From Cytospora piceicola (lineage: Eukaryota > Ascomycota > Sordariomycetes > Diaporthales > Cytosporaceae): a stretch of 64,000 nucleotides of DNA. The stretch spans positions 682,001 to 746,000 of the forward strand of contig JALQBC010000013.1 in the NCBI GenBank assembly GCA_023375675.1, in the 5' to 3' direction. Below, piece after piece: positions 54,059 to 64,000 of the stretch. Each line of letters opens with the position of its first letter. Within the stretch, counting starts at the first letter, position 1. The notes below the pieces were generated by a model. It did not search any database, was not told the DNA's origin, and worked only from the letters and a program-made list of their open reading frames with translations. A program made the translations under genes and the position numbers.

Positions 54059-54859
54059 CTAGAGGTTGAAGCCACGCTTGGGGTAGGACACGCCCTCGAC
54101 GGCGGGCTCGTCGACGAACCAGCTGCACCGGTCGCCGGTCTGCTCGTTCACCAGGGCGCAGGGCAGGCCGGAGGAGGCGCCGTCCTCGAAGATCTGCTTC
54201 ATGATGCCCTTCTTGCCGCCGCCGGTGGCGACGAAGGCGACGCGCACGGCGTGGGTGACGACGGGCAGGGTGAGGGTGATGCGCTTGGGTGGCGGCTTGG
54301 GGCTGTTGTCGATGGGGGCGACCCAGGCGGTGGACTCGCGGAGGAGCTCATGGCCGGGGAAGAGGGAGCAGGTGTGGCCGTCGGGGCCGCAGCCGAGCAG
54401 CAGCAGGTCAAAGATGGGCAGGCGCACGCTGTCGCGGCTGGCGAAGGAGCCGACCAGGACCTGCTCGTAGTCGTCGGCCACCTCGACGGTCTCCTTGTCG
54501 AGCAGGTCCGTGTTGATGGGGCGGACGGTGGGCTTGCCCTGGCTGGCGGGGATCTTCTCGAGCAGCTCCTTCTTGAGCAGGCCGTAGTTGGAGTCCTCGT
54601 GGTCCAGGGGCACGACGCGCTCGTCGGCGAAGAAGATCTCCCACTTGTCCCACTTGACCGTGTCCTCAGGTCCGCTGGATGGGGCGAGGAGAGCCTGGGC
54701 CAGGGTCTTGGGGAGAGAGCCACCAGAAACGGCGAGCTTGAAGGAGCCGTGACGAGTGAAGCCTGCGTTCTGGCAGGAGATCACGTATGCGCGCAGTGCT
54801 GGGGCGAGAGCGGCAGCATCGGGAAAGGGGAAGAGGTTGGCTTGTCCGTGGTTACCCAT
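54059..54859 (-). CDS. 6-phosphogluconolactonase, 266 aa
   Basis: Single exon. It hydrolyses 6-phosphogluconolactone to 6-phosphogluconate, the second step of the oxidative pentose phosphate pathway, in the cytosol. Hallmarks in order: NLFPFPDAAALAPAL, KLAVSGGSLPKTLAQ, WEIFFADERVVPLDHEDSNY and LLLLGCGPDGHTCSLFPGH (phosphosugar-binding glycine loop with the catalytic-region His). The C-terminus is DEPAVEGVSYPKRGFNL. I start at MGNHGQANLF because relatives begin just before the NLF strand; an upstream in-frame ATG at 54928 would add 23 residues (Ser/Thr/Pro/Arg) that do not look conserved. Homologous to yeast Sol3/Sol4. Confidence 0.93.
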   Translation of the reverse strand: MGNHGQANLFPFPDAAALAPALRAYVISCQNAGFTRHGSFKLAVSGGSLPKTLAQALLAPSSGPEDTVKWDKWEIFFADERVVPLDHEDSNYGLLKKELLEKIPASQGKPTVRPINTDLLDKETVEVADDYEQVLVGSFASRDSVRLPIFDLLLLGCGPDGHTCSLFPGHELLRESTAWVAPIDNSPKPPPKRITLTLPVVTHAVRVAFVATGGGKKGIMKQIFEDGASSGLPCALVNEQTGDRCSWFVDEPAVEGVSYPKRGFNL

Positions 54860-57090
54860 CTTGACTGTTCTGACCGTCGTAGGGGTAGTTGAGTGTGGGT
54901 TGGGGGTGCTTTGACGTAGCCTTCGCACGGTGCTTCGAACAACTCTAGATGCAACGGGCGAACGAGGGCTAGATACGTCTAGGTACGTCCAGGCTATGTC
55001 GGCGAGGCTGCCGTGTTGGGTATCAGGACAAGAGTTGTTTTGACGTTTGCGCGATTTGACCGTGCTAGTTGTGGTCGATGGACAGGCTGCAAGTGTGGTG
55101 AAGATGTATTGGATCTGCAGTAGGCCAGTTGGGAAGATGGAGATAGTTTGTGATGGGTATCAGAAAAATAAGAAAAAAGGTGAGAAGAGGTAAAGTGAGG
55201 TCACCAATGGAAAGAAGAGTGACGAAAAGTATCGAAGCTTGTGGTTTAGCTAACGGCCTGAGTCCGTGGAGGGGCAGAGGGGTACCTGGGTATGCCTAAA
55301 GCCCAAAGGCCCAAAAGCCCACAGGGCACAGGGCACTCAGCAGCCAGCTTCTAGTGGGGTCGATCTTTAATTCCCAATCTCTTGTTTGCGCTATCGATAA
55401 GGTACCAAGTACTTAGTACTTATTCAACAAGAGAGCTGCAGGTAGACTGCCCAGGTACCTTATCAGACAGATGATACCGTATCAGTCTATCAGGCCTTCC
55501 AAGGTTGACCGTCACCATCGCCTTTAGCTTGCCGCCGTTTGCGTTTCGAAGAGAAGACGTCGAGATTGTTAGGACTGGGTGACTGGGTGATTACTTCAGC
55601 CCTGGATGAGTTGGCTGGAAGCTCAAGAATTGAGGGCCAAAGAGGTCGGTCAAAGTTCTCGCCAGGGATCACGACATACGTTGATCCTCTCTGTCTTATC
55701 AGTCTTACTGAATGAACACTTCAGTGCTTTACTTATACCATGGAGGTAGTAGTAGCATCCTTCTATCGTGAGTTGCTTCTCCAAGCTTGGCAGTTGACCC
55801 TGAACCTCCTCGCTTGAGCAGCATACAGTGAGTGTAACACCAATTAGCAAACTGGTGGGGTGTTTGAGGACGATCAAGACTGCTCTCACATAGTACCGGT
55901 TTGAACACAGATAGCACCTCCAATTGAAGCGATCGGATCAGTCGCAACACCAATTGGACTGACTGTATGGTATGGCTGCCGCTGACCTTCCCACCTCAAG
56001 CACATCCAGGGACACATATCCAGTACTATATACATACACAAGTGTATAGAGTACTTAAGACGACACCCAGTCATTGCATTGACCTTATCGTTATATGACA
56101 TCGGATCGGACTATGAAGGAAGACTTTACAAGGACCGAGGGTTGATATTTGAACACATATAGGTACAGTCCAGTCCGCGAGTGGTGTCAGAAAGGCCAAG
56201 GGCGCTACTCAACTTGTTTTCACCGGTTTTTCGCCATGTCAAGATGTGTTCCCGGGGGCTTGCGAGCGATCGGACAGGCTCCATCCAGGGTGTGTCCTGC
56301 TGTACTTATTTGTCAACACTGCCTGCCTGCTTGAGGAAGGTCATGATGGGCTGATACACCTTATCTATGTGAAGAGCCGTATCAGCCCGCTGGTCCCCAT
56401 GCCCACATCGTCCATATGTGGTGCGCAACATGTGTAGACGGAGTCATATGTATGCAGCCAAAATCATCGTGAATCTCGTCATCCTCATCCTCAACCTCAA
56501 CCTCAACCTCAACTCCTCCCTTCACCAGTGAGTGCTCCAGCGTGCAGTGGAGCGCATGTCGTCATCATCATCTCATCCGACGACACTTCTGCTGGCCCCC
56601 CGGATCATGCCCGAGCCTTCCGCATCGGCCGTTCACTTGTTGTCGGACAGGTGTCGTCCGGGACGGCCCCGGACGGGCTCGAGTCAAGGGCATATTGGGT
56701 GGGGAGAGATGTGGTATCAGGGTATCAAACTTAAGCATTGTGCCACTTTTTTGGCTATGGAGAAAGCAGACGGACTGCTCATTGCTGGGTGCTGTGATTA
56801 CCTAGGTAGTGTGTGGTGAAGGGAGTGTCGACCTTCTGTATCAGTGATGATGTTGTTGTGTTTCTTATGCATGTACTATACGAACGTACATGGTAGCGTA
56901 GTTTTCGAGTTCAGCACATGTCAGTGGAAAGTGGACTAAATGTCAAGTGAGACCACACTCCACCACCAACCAACCGGAGTCGATACAGCACCACTCACTC
57001 ACCTTGCTTGAAAGTCGCTAGAAAGTGTCCTTCCTCTTATTATACTTAGACCTTCATTTCTCTGCTTTCCATTCCTAGAATTTAGAAACC
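54860..57090. other. Divergent intergenic region, 2.2 kb
   Basis: Contains palindromic TACCTAGG/GGTACC/AAGTACTTAGTACTT motifs (54972, 55275, 55402-55425, 55454, 56800) and a CTCAAC hexamer array near 56480-56515. No gene seen. Confidence 0.5.
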
Positions 57091-58213
57091 ATGGCCCCCC
57101 CTCAAGCCGCTAAATATCTCACCGGTGATGCGACCGCCACCGGAGAGTTCCTCGACAAGTTCGACGTGCGTCATTTCTCGTCCTGAGTGAGCCATGTAAT
57201 TATCAGCCCGCTTACATTGCGCCAGACATTCCTGATAGACTGCGATGGTAGGCCTTGCTTCCAAGTCACATGTATACGGCCAGAAAGGGAATGATGTCTG
57301 TTAACGAGGCGTTCCAGGCGTTCTCTGGTCGGGCGACCACATCTTTGAGGGTATCAAGGAGACGATAGAGTTGCTCCGTTCCAAAGGTCTGAAAGTTGTC
57401 CACCCGCAGTGACGGCTACGAGGTTATGAAACTTACAGTATCGCCGTAGGAAAAAGGACCGTCTTCGTGACCAACAACTCCACAAAGTCCCGCGCCGAGT
57501 ACCTGAAGAAGTTCGAGTCCAAGGGCATATCCTGCTCGGTAGACGACGTCTTCGGCTCGTCCTACTCGGCCGCCATCTACATCAACCGGATCCTCGCGCT
57601 CCCCGCGCCCAAGAACAAGGTCTTCGTGCTCGGCGAGGCGGGCATCGAGACGGAGCTCGAGTCGGAGGGCGTCCCCTTCGTGGGGGGCACGGACCCGGCG
57701 TTCCGGCGGGACGTGACGCAGGCCGACTTTGACGGGCTCGCCGACGGCTCGGCGCTGGACCCGGGCGTGGGCGTGGTCCTGGCCGGGCTGGACTTCCACG
57801 TCAACTACCTCAAGCTCGCGACGGCGTACCACTACCTCGCGCGGGGCGCCACCTTCCTCGCCACCAACACGGACAGCACGCTGCCCATGAACCACACCTT
57901 CTTCCCCGGCGCGGGCTCGTGCCTGATCCCCCTGTCCAACATGACCGGGCAGCAGCCCCTGGCCCTGGGCAAGCCGAGCCAGGCCATGATGGACGCCGTC
58001 GAGGGCAAGTTCCACCTCGACCGGGGCCGGACGTGCATGGTCGGGGACAGGCTGGACACGGACATCAAGTTCGGCGTCGAGGGCCGGCTCGGCGGCACGC
58101 TGGCCGTGCTGACGGGCGTCAACAAGAAGGCCGACTGGGAGGCCGAGGGCGCCGTGGCCGTGCCGGCGTACTACGTGGACAGGCTGAGCGACCTGCGCGG
58201 GCCGGCTCAGTAG
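57091..58213 (+). CDS. pho13: PHO13-type HAD phosphatase (phosphoglycolate/4-nitrophenyl phosphatase), 309 aa, four exons
   Basis: Exons: 57091-57165, 57226-57247, 57318-57386, 57450-58213 (930 nt). A HAD-superfamily phosphatase that removes metabolic by-products such as 2-phosphoglycolate and 4-phosphoerythronate in the cytosol. The motif I nucleophile pair is in LIDCDGVLWSGD (Asp30, Asp32), motif II is TNNSTKSR, motif III Lys is in ALGKPSQAM and motif IV is GDRLDTDIKFG. The C2-type cap lies between motifs II and III. Exon 2 is only 22 nt and carries the catalytic DxD; it is required to restore the motif. All four joints are standard GT-AG. Confidence 0.92.
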
Positions 58214-59694
58214 AGGCATGCGTGACCTCTGGGGGGTGGTGGGTGTGTGTGTGTATCACAGTACTGTCCCTGCAGTACAATGGAGCAACGGATGGCTGCA
58301 CGGAAACGTCCCAGCCGTCCTTTGGACAGGCCCAGGCCGGAAGTGGGATACCTCTGGGGAGATCAGTGGCACAGAGGAGGCGAATGCCACGGGCGAGCGG
58401 TCGGGTGCGGGTGCCTCTTGAAGGTTGTCAGCAAGAGAAGCAATCACACATCACATGATGCCGATTTCCTCCCAGTTGTGAGACTACACGTGTAAAGTAA
58501 GGGACAAGCTGATCGTCGACGAGCAAACCCCGAGGAGATGCTATTCCCAGCGATAGGAACCCGTGGTACTTTACTTTTGACTACGATGCGATCCGCAGCA
58601 ACGCCACCGTAGGACTTTGAAATTGATAACCCGAGTCTTTCACCGTTTTGGGTCTCGGGAGATATCTACTATCATGCCACTTTTGATGCATAAAGGCCAT
58701 GTCTTGTGCTGCGATGTGACCTGTCTTGGATTAGGGGGTGTCGCCGGGGGGAGACATATCCAAACAAAAAGCCTACAGATGGATTCTGATTAGTCAATAG
58801 CGTGGCGATATGTGGCAGTGTGTCAGAGTGTGGCGTGATTTTCCCTGTCCTTTTTTTCCCTGTGGCGCAACATTGAGACCCGGGCAGCCGGGATCATTAA
58901 TGGCCATCAGACGGGACCGGGACGGAGACGCGGGGACCATGGGAGTTCTGCTTTGCTCTCCTTCTCTCCCTCTCTCTCTCTCCTCCCTCTTTTCTTCTCA
59001 CTTCTTTTCCCCTTTCTCCTCGGCATGTTCAAGGGTCCCTGTCGTGTCAGGCCTGTATGTACATAGTATACAACCCCTCTCCCCCCTAAAAGCCCAAGGT
59101 CCACGTAACCTGGCAGTGATCGTCACTTTAGCATCCCACCTTTAAGACGTTGCAAAATGGGATTTGGAAAAGTTCCATGTCATGGGCCGGTGTGCCGGTG
59201 GACTTCCTCCGGTGGCATGGGGCCAAAGACACCCTAAGACTAACGGCAACCCACTCAACTCCCGAGGATACAGAAGACGGGCAGACGGGAGGAGTCAACT
59301 GCGCTCGTCCTGCTCGGTTTGACCTCCCCTGTTTGGCGATCTTCATAGTAAGATGGCAAGGTCGGGGTGTGGTATCATGCCGAACGCGATGGTGTTTTCG
59401 ATCTTTCTGGATCGAGGCAGGTCCCAGATCCAGTGATAGCCACGCAGGCCCCAAAGGTAACATGCGCGGCCGGGCCCTTGCTAGCCTGCTAGCCTGTCCA
59501 GTCTGTCGTCCAAACCTTGGACATGTCTGCCAAAAAGTCGGGAATAGGTGCACAGATCGAAGGCCAGACTGTTCTAGCCTAGGGACTAGCGGGTTGCCAG
59601 AATGTAGTCAGGTACATCACCAGAGGGTTCGTCTCGTTCGCGACATGCGTGAACCGGGGAAGGACCGAGTCTGGATATGAGGGAGAGTGAGTAA

Positions 59695-59730
<36 letters not shown>
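59695..59730 (+). repeat. Adjacent (GT)n and (GA)n microsatellites
   Basis: A GT run of about 11 units passes directly into a GA run. Confidence 0.85.
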
Positions 59731-60879
59731 CAGAGAGAAGGTAAGAGAAACAACAGAAGAAGGAATGTATAGAGGCAAAAAGAAGAAACAAGTACATGTA
59801 GAAGAAAATATGAGGCTGCCACACAGCACGCTATTCCTTAATTACATACTACACACTCAAGTGCTACATACTACATACTACATAACCACAGTCGAGACCT
59901 TTTCCTCCTTCTAAACCCCCAAGGAGACACGCTCGGTTTAATAGACCATGCACCGTGACGCTCGAGTGACGGGGGAAGCTAAGGCATCTATGTGTTCGGC
60001 CCAATATCAAAGCCAAAACAACACACCCCCCTTCACCCCCCCAGAAAAATAAAGATAAAAATAAAATAAAAGTCCAGCCCGTCAGACGAGACACTGAGTC
60101 GTATCGCAGCCTCAGATTACTCAAAGTACATACGTATCTATCTGTGTACGGAGACTACTCTACTTGATTAAGTACTTAAGTACCTATCTGGGCTTTCAGT
60201 AGGTATGATGCCGGGCTGGCCGGCTGGCCGGGAGGAACGCACCACCGTTTTGGCCGTTGGAGCCCTCTAAGAGAGCGGGCCGTCACACTGAACATACATA
60301 CCTAGGTACATACACGACAGTTATTGACTGAATTACTCAGATTGGGTACAAATACACTCATTGGAAAGATAGAATAATAACCAAAGAAACAAGGGAAGAA
60401 AAAAAAGAAGAAAAAGAAGAAAAAAAGAAAGAAAGAAAAAAGAAGGGCGGGGCCAGGGCTATACTCTACTTTACCATTAATTAACAGGGGGTTCCCTTTT
60501 TCATCTATATACCAAGATGCAATCAGATGGGGTAAGAATAAAAAAATGCCATGTGCCCTATTGTGACCAGGAGATCAGGAACCCCAAGAAACATGGCATT
60601 TTTAGTCTTTGCCATGTGCAAATCTTTTTATTTTCATGTCATTGGTCCTTACCTCCAGATTAATGATAATAATGAACCTTCTGCCGGCTACTTACTTAAG
60701 TAGTAATAAGTAGGTACTCAACAAAATACATTGGTGTCCTTTGACGGGGGTTACGTAAGGTCTCTTTGATCTTTAAATCTCTGGTGTGTCTGTCTCTCTT
60801 CTGTCTGTCTTCTGTCTGTCTGTCTGATACGGATTATTATTACAACACACGATACTTGCCGGAACCCAAAGAGGTTTTA

Positions 60880-60955
60880 CTTACTTACTTCCTTACATAC
60901 ATACATACATACATACTTACACACATACATACTTACTTACTTAAGTAAGTACTTT
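60880..60955 (+). repeat. Tetranucleotide microsatellite cluster (ACTT/ACAT)
   Basis: Runs of TTAC, TACA and CTTA units ending in the self-complementary ACTTAAGTAAGT stretch. Confidence 0.75.
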
Positions 60956-61466
60956 GTTGCTGCATACACACAGTACGGCCTACTTATTTACTGCGCTTTG
61001 TCCTTCACGCACACCCACACCCACACCCACACACATCCTTCACCATCCCCGCTCATCCTGGACCCAGACATCTGGAGCACTTCATTCCTGTCGACTCTCA
61101 ATGAGAAAGACAAACCTAAAAGAAACAAAAACACACCATACCAAAAAGAGAGAAGAAAAAAAAAAAACCTTCACTCGTTGATTCACCCTCTCTGGAACAG
61201 CCAAGATAGTGGCATCTCATCCCATCCTGATACTGGCAGGCATATCCAATAAACCAACTCATATCACCCGTCACCCGTACCATAGCAACGCTGAGACCGC
61301 TTACAAGCACTGGTTCCCAGAAAATACGTCCGGGGGGTTGATGATAGAGAGGGCCATGTCTATCGACCTCGCCGCTACTCTCGCCTAGAACAGTTCCATC
61401 TTTCTTGTCTCCCCCAGAAAAAACCACCAAAAAAACCACAAGTGTCACTCCTCACCTCCACTGACC

Positions 61467-63323
61467 ATGGACTCGGACGAGAACACAAACTCCTACACGA
61501 CCGAGGAGACGGATGCCGACTACCAGCTCCTCCTGGAGCGTCGTGAACAGTTGACCGAATGGCTGGCTGAGTCCCCCTACGACCTCATCCGCTACCTGCA
61601 ACGTGCTGTCGTCTACTCCAACCTTGGCTATCCCGACCTCGCCGCTGGCGATGCCTACCGCGCCCTCCTCCTGACCGACGAGGTCCGCAACGAGGGCTTC
61701 GAGTACCATGACCAGGCCGTCGAGAGCCTCGAGCCCTACTCGTCTTCCCCCGAAGCCCTGCCAGAGGTCCTCCGCCACGGCGCCCTCGGCCACGAGGGCT
61801 CCGCCCACATCCTCAACGGCCACGGCCCCCAGGGCCCGGAGCCCCACCAGGAGCTCGCCGCCGTCGCCTCCGTGCGGTGCTACCAGGTCATCTCCCTCAG
61901 CCTGCTGCTCTGCGGCTGCCTGAGGAGCGCCTACACCTTCTGCGAGCGGGGCCTCGCCGCCTCCCCGAGCAACCAGGAGCTCCTCAACACCAGGGACCAC
62001 ATACTGACCATGGGCCGCCGCCGGCTCCAGGCCGCCGACGACGCCGACGTCGACGTCGGCCGCCTGCCCGAGTGGGGCGTCGTGCGGCGCGAGGTGTACC
62101 CGTGGAACAGCCACGAGCCCGACCGCTTCTCGGACGAGTCCCTCGCCTTCCTGAACCGGGAGCTCGCCGCCATGGCGCCCAAGTGCGCCGTGCAGGCCTC
62201 GGAGCTGCCCGTCCTGCTGGACGCCGCCAGCGACACGGACGGCTACGCCATCATCCCCACGTGCAGGCAGCTCGGCCTCTTCGCCACCGAGGACATCGCG
62301 CCCGGCGAGACGGTGCTGAACGAGTACTCGCTCCTGACGGCCAACAACCGGCTCAAGGACCAGGTGTGCGACGCGTGCGGGACGGACCTGCCCCCGCTGA
62401 GCGCCAGCGCCGCCGCCGGCTGCGGCCCCGTCAGCTGCGGCGAGTGCTGCGACACGGTCTTCTGCGACCAGTTCTGCCACGACAGGGCCCAGGAGTCGTA
62501 CCACCCGGCCGTCTGCGACATGGACGTCGACGCCATCGCCAAGGACCCCGACGCCGCCGAGGCCGACGAGGCGCTGTACCTCCTGCTCCTGGCCCGCCTC
62601 CTCGCCATGTCGGTGCACCAGGGGGCCCACCCGCTGCGGCTCAAGGAGATCCGGTACATCTGGGGCGACTTCCTCTCGCCGCGGACCAACGCCATCCCCC
62701 TCTCGCCCAACGCCGGCCCGCCCCCGGACTGGACCCTGCCCTTCTCCTTCCGCTTCAACGTCGAGGCCCCGCTGCACGTCCTCGAGCGCATGGACGTCGA
62801 CATCTACCGCACCCTGGCCAGCCACGACCTGTGGGTGCTCAACACGTGCTACGCCAAGTTCCGCGGCACCGCCTCGGCCCGCAAGGGCGCCCGCGACGGC
62901 CGCCCCGAGGTCGCCGCCGTCCACCCCTTCTGGTGCCTCGCCAACCACGACTGCGACCCCAACGTCACCTGGGAGTGGGGCGGCCGCATGCGCCTCTGGG
63001 CCCGCGAGGAGCGGGTCGCCGGCGGCGCCGGCGGCGGCGAGGCCCCGGGCCTGAGGGCCGGCCAGGAGGTCCTCAACCACTACTGCGACATCGGCCTGCC
63101 GGTGCAGGCGCGGAGGGAGTGGGCCAGCGGCGCCCTGGGCGGCTGGTGCATGTGCAAGAGGTGCAGGGACGAGGCCGCTGCTGAGAACGGGGCGGCGGGG
63201 GCGGAGGCGGAGGCGGCGGCCCGGGAGGGCGCGGGGGGCGAGACCGTGGCGAGCAAGGAGATATTCCAGCTGAAGAGCGAGGACGCCAACATAGGGGGGT
63301 CGAGCGAGACCCTGACGGGTTGA
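61467..63323 (+). CDS. TPR/SET-domain protein with MYND-like zinc cluster, 618 aa
   Basis: Single exon. The N-terminal ~190 residues are helical and TPR-like (LIRYLQRAVVYSNLGYPDLA). The SET domain starts near 245 (DGYAIIPTCRQLGLFATEDI). It is interrupted by a Cys/His cluster, CDACG...CGECC-x4-FC-x3-C...H-x3-C (about 302-352), similar to the MYND finger inserted in SMYD-type SET proteins. It continues with CLANHDCDPNVTWEW (the NHxCxPN cofactor-binding core, ~490) and GQEVLNHYCDIGLP (the catalytic-Tyr region). A post-SET-like CMCKRC follows at the end. It probably methylates a protein lysine; histone or non-histone target is unknown. Very GC-rich, with a 634-codon antisense open frame that I treat as a shadow. 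Confidence 0.87.
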   Translation: MDSDENTNSYTTEETDADYQLLLERREQLTEWLAESPYDLIRYLQRAVVYSNLGYPDLAAGDAYRALLLTDEVRNEGFEYHDQAVESLEPYSSSPEALPEVLRHGALGHEGSAHILNGHGPQGPEPHQELAAVASVRCYQVISLSLLLCGCLRSAYTFCERGLAASPSNQELLNTRDHILTMGRRRLQAADDADVDVGRLPEWGVVRREVYPWNSHEPDRFSDESLAFLNRELAAMAPKCAVQASELPVLLDAASDTDGYAIIPTCRQLGLFATEDIAPGETVLNEYSLLTANNRLKDQVCDACGTDLPPLSASAAAGCGPVSCGECCDTVFCDQFCHDRAQESYHPAVCDMDVDAIAKDPDAAEADEALYLLLLARLLAMSVHQGAHPLRLKEIRYIWGDFLSPRTNAIPLSPNAGPPPDWTLPFSFRFNVEAPLHVLERMDVDIYRTLASHDLWVLNTCYAKFRGTASARKGARDGRPEVAAVHPFWCLANHDCDPNVTWEWGGRMRLWAREERVAGGAGGGEAPGLRAGQEVLNHYCDIGLPVQARREWASGALGGWCMCKRCRDEAAAENGAAGAEAEAAAREGAGGETVASKEIFQLKSEDANIGGSSETLTG

Positions 63324-64000
63324 AAGAAAGGAAAAAAAAAAATTCTTATGTGACACCGCAGCACAACTAGAACAACATCAGCAATCCCCCCCCCCGTCTA
63401 CAACTTGATTTGAAGCCACCATAGCATAAAATAACGCAACCAGCCGGATCCCGGAGAAGATATACGAAGCAAATGGGGACGATACCATCCATGACAGGGA
63501 ATACAAAAAAGGGATATACAGGGTGGGAAAGCGGAAGGGGAGGGGGTCATATCTAATGCACCGGGATGCCCCAAGACGCAAGTTGTCGGCATGTGCCGAG
63601 ATGGGACAGACAGGCGGCGGCGGCAAGGCTCGCTCACATGGGTCCAGTCCCATGTGAACAACAAATGAGGTTTGGACGGCACACACAAACACACACACAC
63701 ACACACACACATTGTGGATATGGAATTCCACAAGAGTTTAAGGAGCAGTTCGATCCGCGTGCCACTCGAGAGAGAGAGAGAGGCAAAGCGATTTGCGGTC
63801 GCTTGAGAAGAGACGACGAGTCGGCACATACGAGGTACTCTTCCCCGTCTGGATTCCTCCTGGCACGGAAAAAAACCACGAAAAAAAGCAAACAGAAGAA
63901 ATCGAAATGTTAAAAAAAGAAGAGAAATCAAAGAAGACCATACCTAACACCACACGCAAGTATCCCGCATGGGCCAAGCTGTGCGTGTGCCTGTGTGTGT
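63324..64000. other. Right-edge intergenic region
   Basis: 3' flank of the SET gene with a C-run near 63386, (CA)n at 63680-63712 and (GA)n at 63768-63782. No gene seen before the edge. Confidence 0.55.
63680..63712 (+). repeat. (CA)n microsatellite
   Basis: About 14 CA units with one early interruption (CACAAACACA). Confidence 0.85.

Larger units (their letters stand above)
58214..61466. other. Large intergenic region, 3.25 kb, microsatellite-rich
   Basis: Contains CT-rich DNA (58965-59010), (GT)n/(GA)n (59695-59730), a purine tract (60385-60445), ACTT/ACAT tetranucleotides (60880-60955) and CACACC repeats (61005-61035). TACCTAGGTAC occurs near 60299. No gene with coding character; the right end is the 5' leader of the SET gene. 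Confidence 0.55.

Noticed and set aside
61452..63356. 634-codon open frame antisense to the SET gene, longer than the sense frame
   Set aside because: It is rich in Gly, Ala, Val and Arg with no family motif, and it mirrors the GC-rich third positions of the sense gene. The sense frame has clear SET motifs.

Overview
The window looks like nuclear DNA of a filamentous ascomycete, most likely a Sordariomycete. Coding regions have strongly GC-rich third positions. Introns are short (mostly 50-70 nt) with GTAAGT-like donors, CTGAC/CTAAC branch points and YAG acceptors. Genes sit on both strands, mostly 1-2 kb apart. The gene set is typical of filamentous fungi: a STE3-type pheromone receptor, fungal NtaA/DszA-like flavin monooxygenase, Dal5-type and Vba/Fnx-type transporters, and a TPR/SET protein. 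I recognise 20 protein genes (one cut by the left edge) and two tRNA genes. Exon joints were chosen by eye; every spliced model listed has a total length divisible by three and keeps the family motifs intact.

Left part (1-8.2 kb), accessory in character. It holds the first exon of a PEP-mutase/isocitrate-lyase-like gene (minus), an 8-bp minisatellite, an AT-rich island bracketed by two tRNA-Val genes (AAC and CAC), scattered coding-like relics, a five-exon FAD monooxygenase (minus), and a four-exon zeta-toxin-like P-loop protein (plus) whose Walker A motif is altered.

8.2-22.8 kb: a Cys-cluster protein of unknown function, a large serine-rich two-TM protein with internal repeats, a CHORD-like Cys/His protein, the STE3-type receptor, and a mitochondrial ssDNA-binding protein (Rim1).

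23.3-36.3 kb: glutathione synthetase (with a GC-AG intron), a 1,868-residue SNF2 ATPase of the ATRX/ARIP4/SAD-6 class, and 5-aminolevulinate synthase with two heme-regulatory CP motifs in its presequence.

38.2-45.3 kb: four plus-strand genes in a row encode a DUF4743-Nudix hydrolase, a Dal5-like transporter, an NtaA/SnaA/DszA-type flavin monooxygenase and a small MAPEG-like membrane protein. The transporter-monooxygenase pair looks like a small uptake-and-oxidation unit.

46-64 kb: a proline-rich protein with a C-terminal Cys cluster, a Vba/Fnx-type vacuolar transporter, 6-phosphogluconolactonase, a PHO13-type phosphatase with a 22-nt microexon, and a TPR/SET/MYND-like protein. The intergenic DNA here is rich in microsatellites. 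A recurring palindromic TACCTAGGTA-like motif appears only between genes. I did not find a CRISPR array, an rRNA gene, an intact transposon or a biosynthetic megasynthase.
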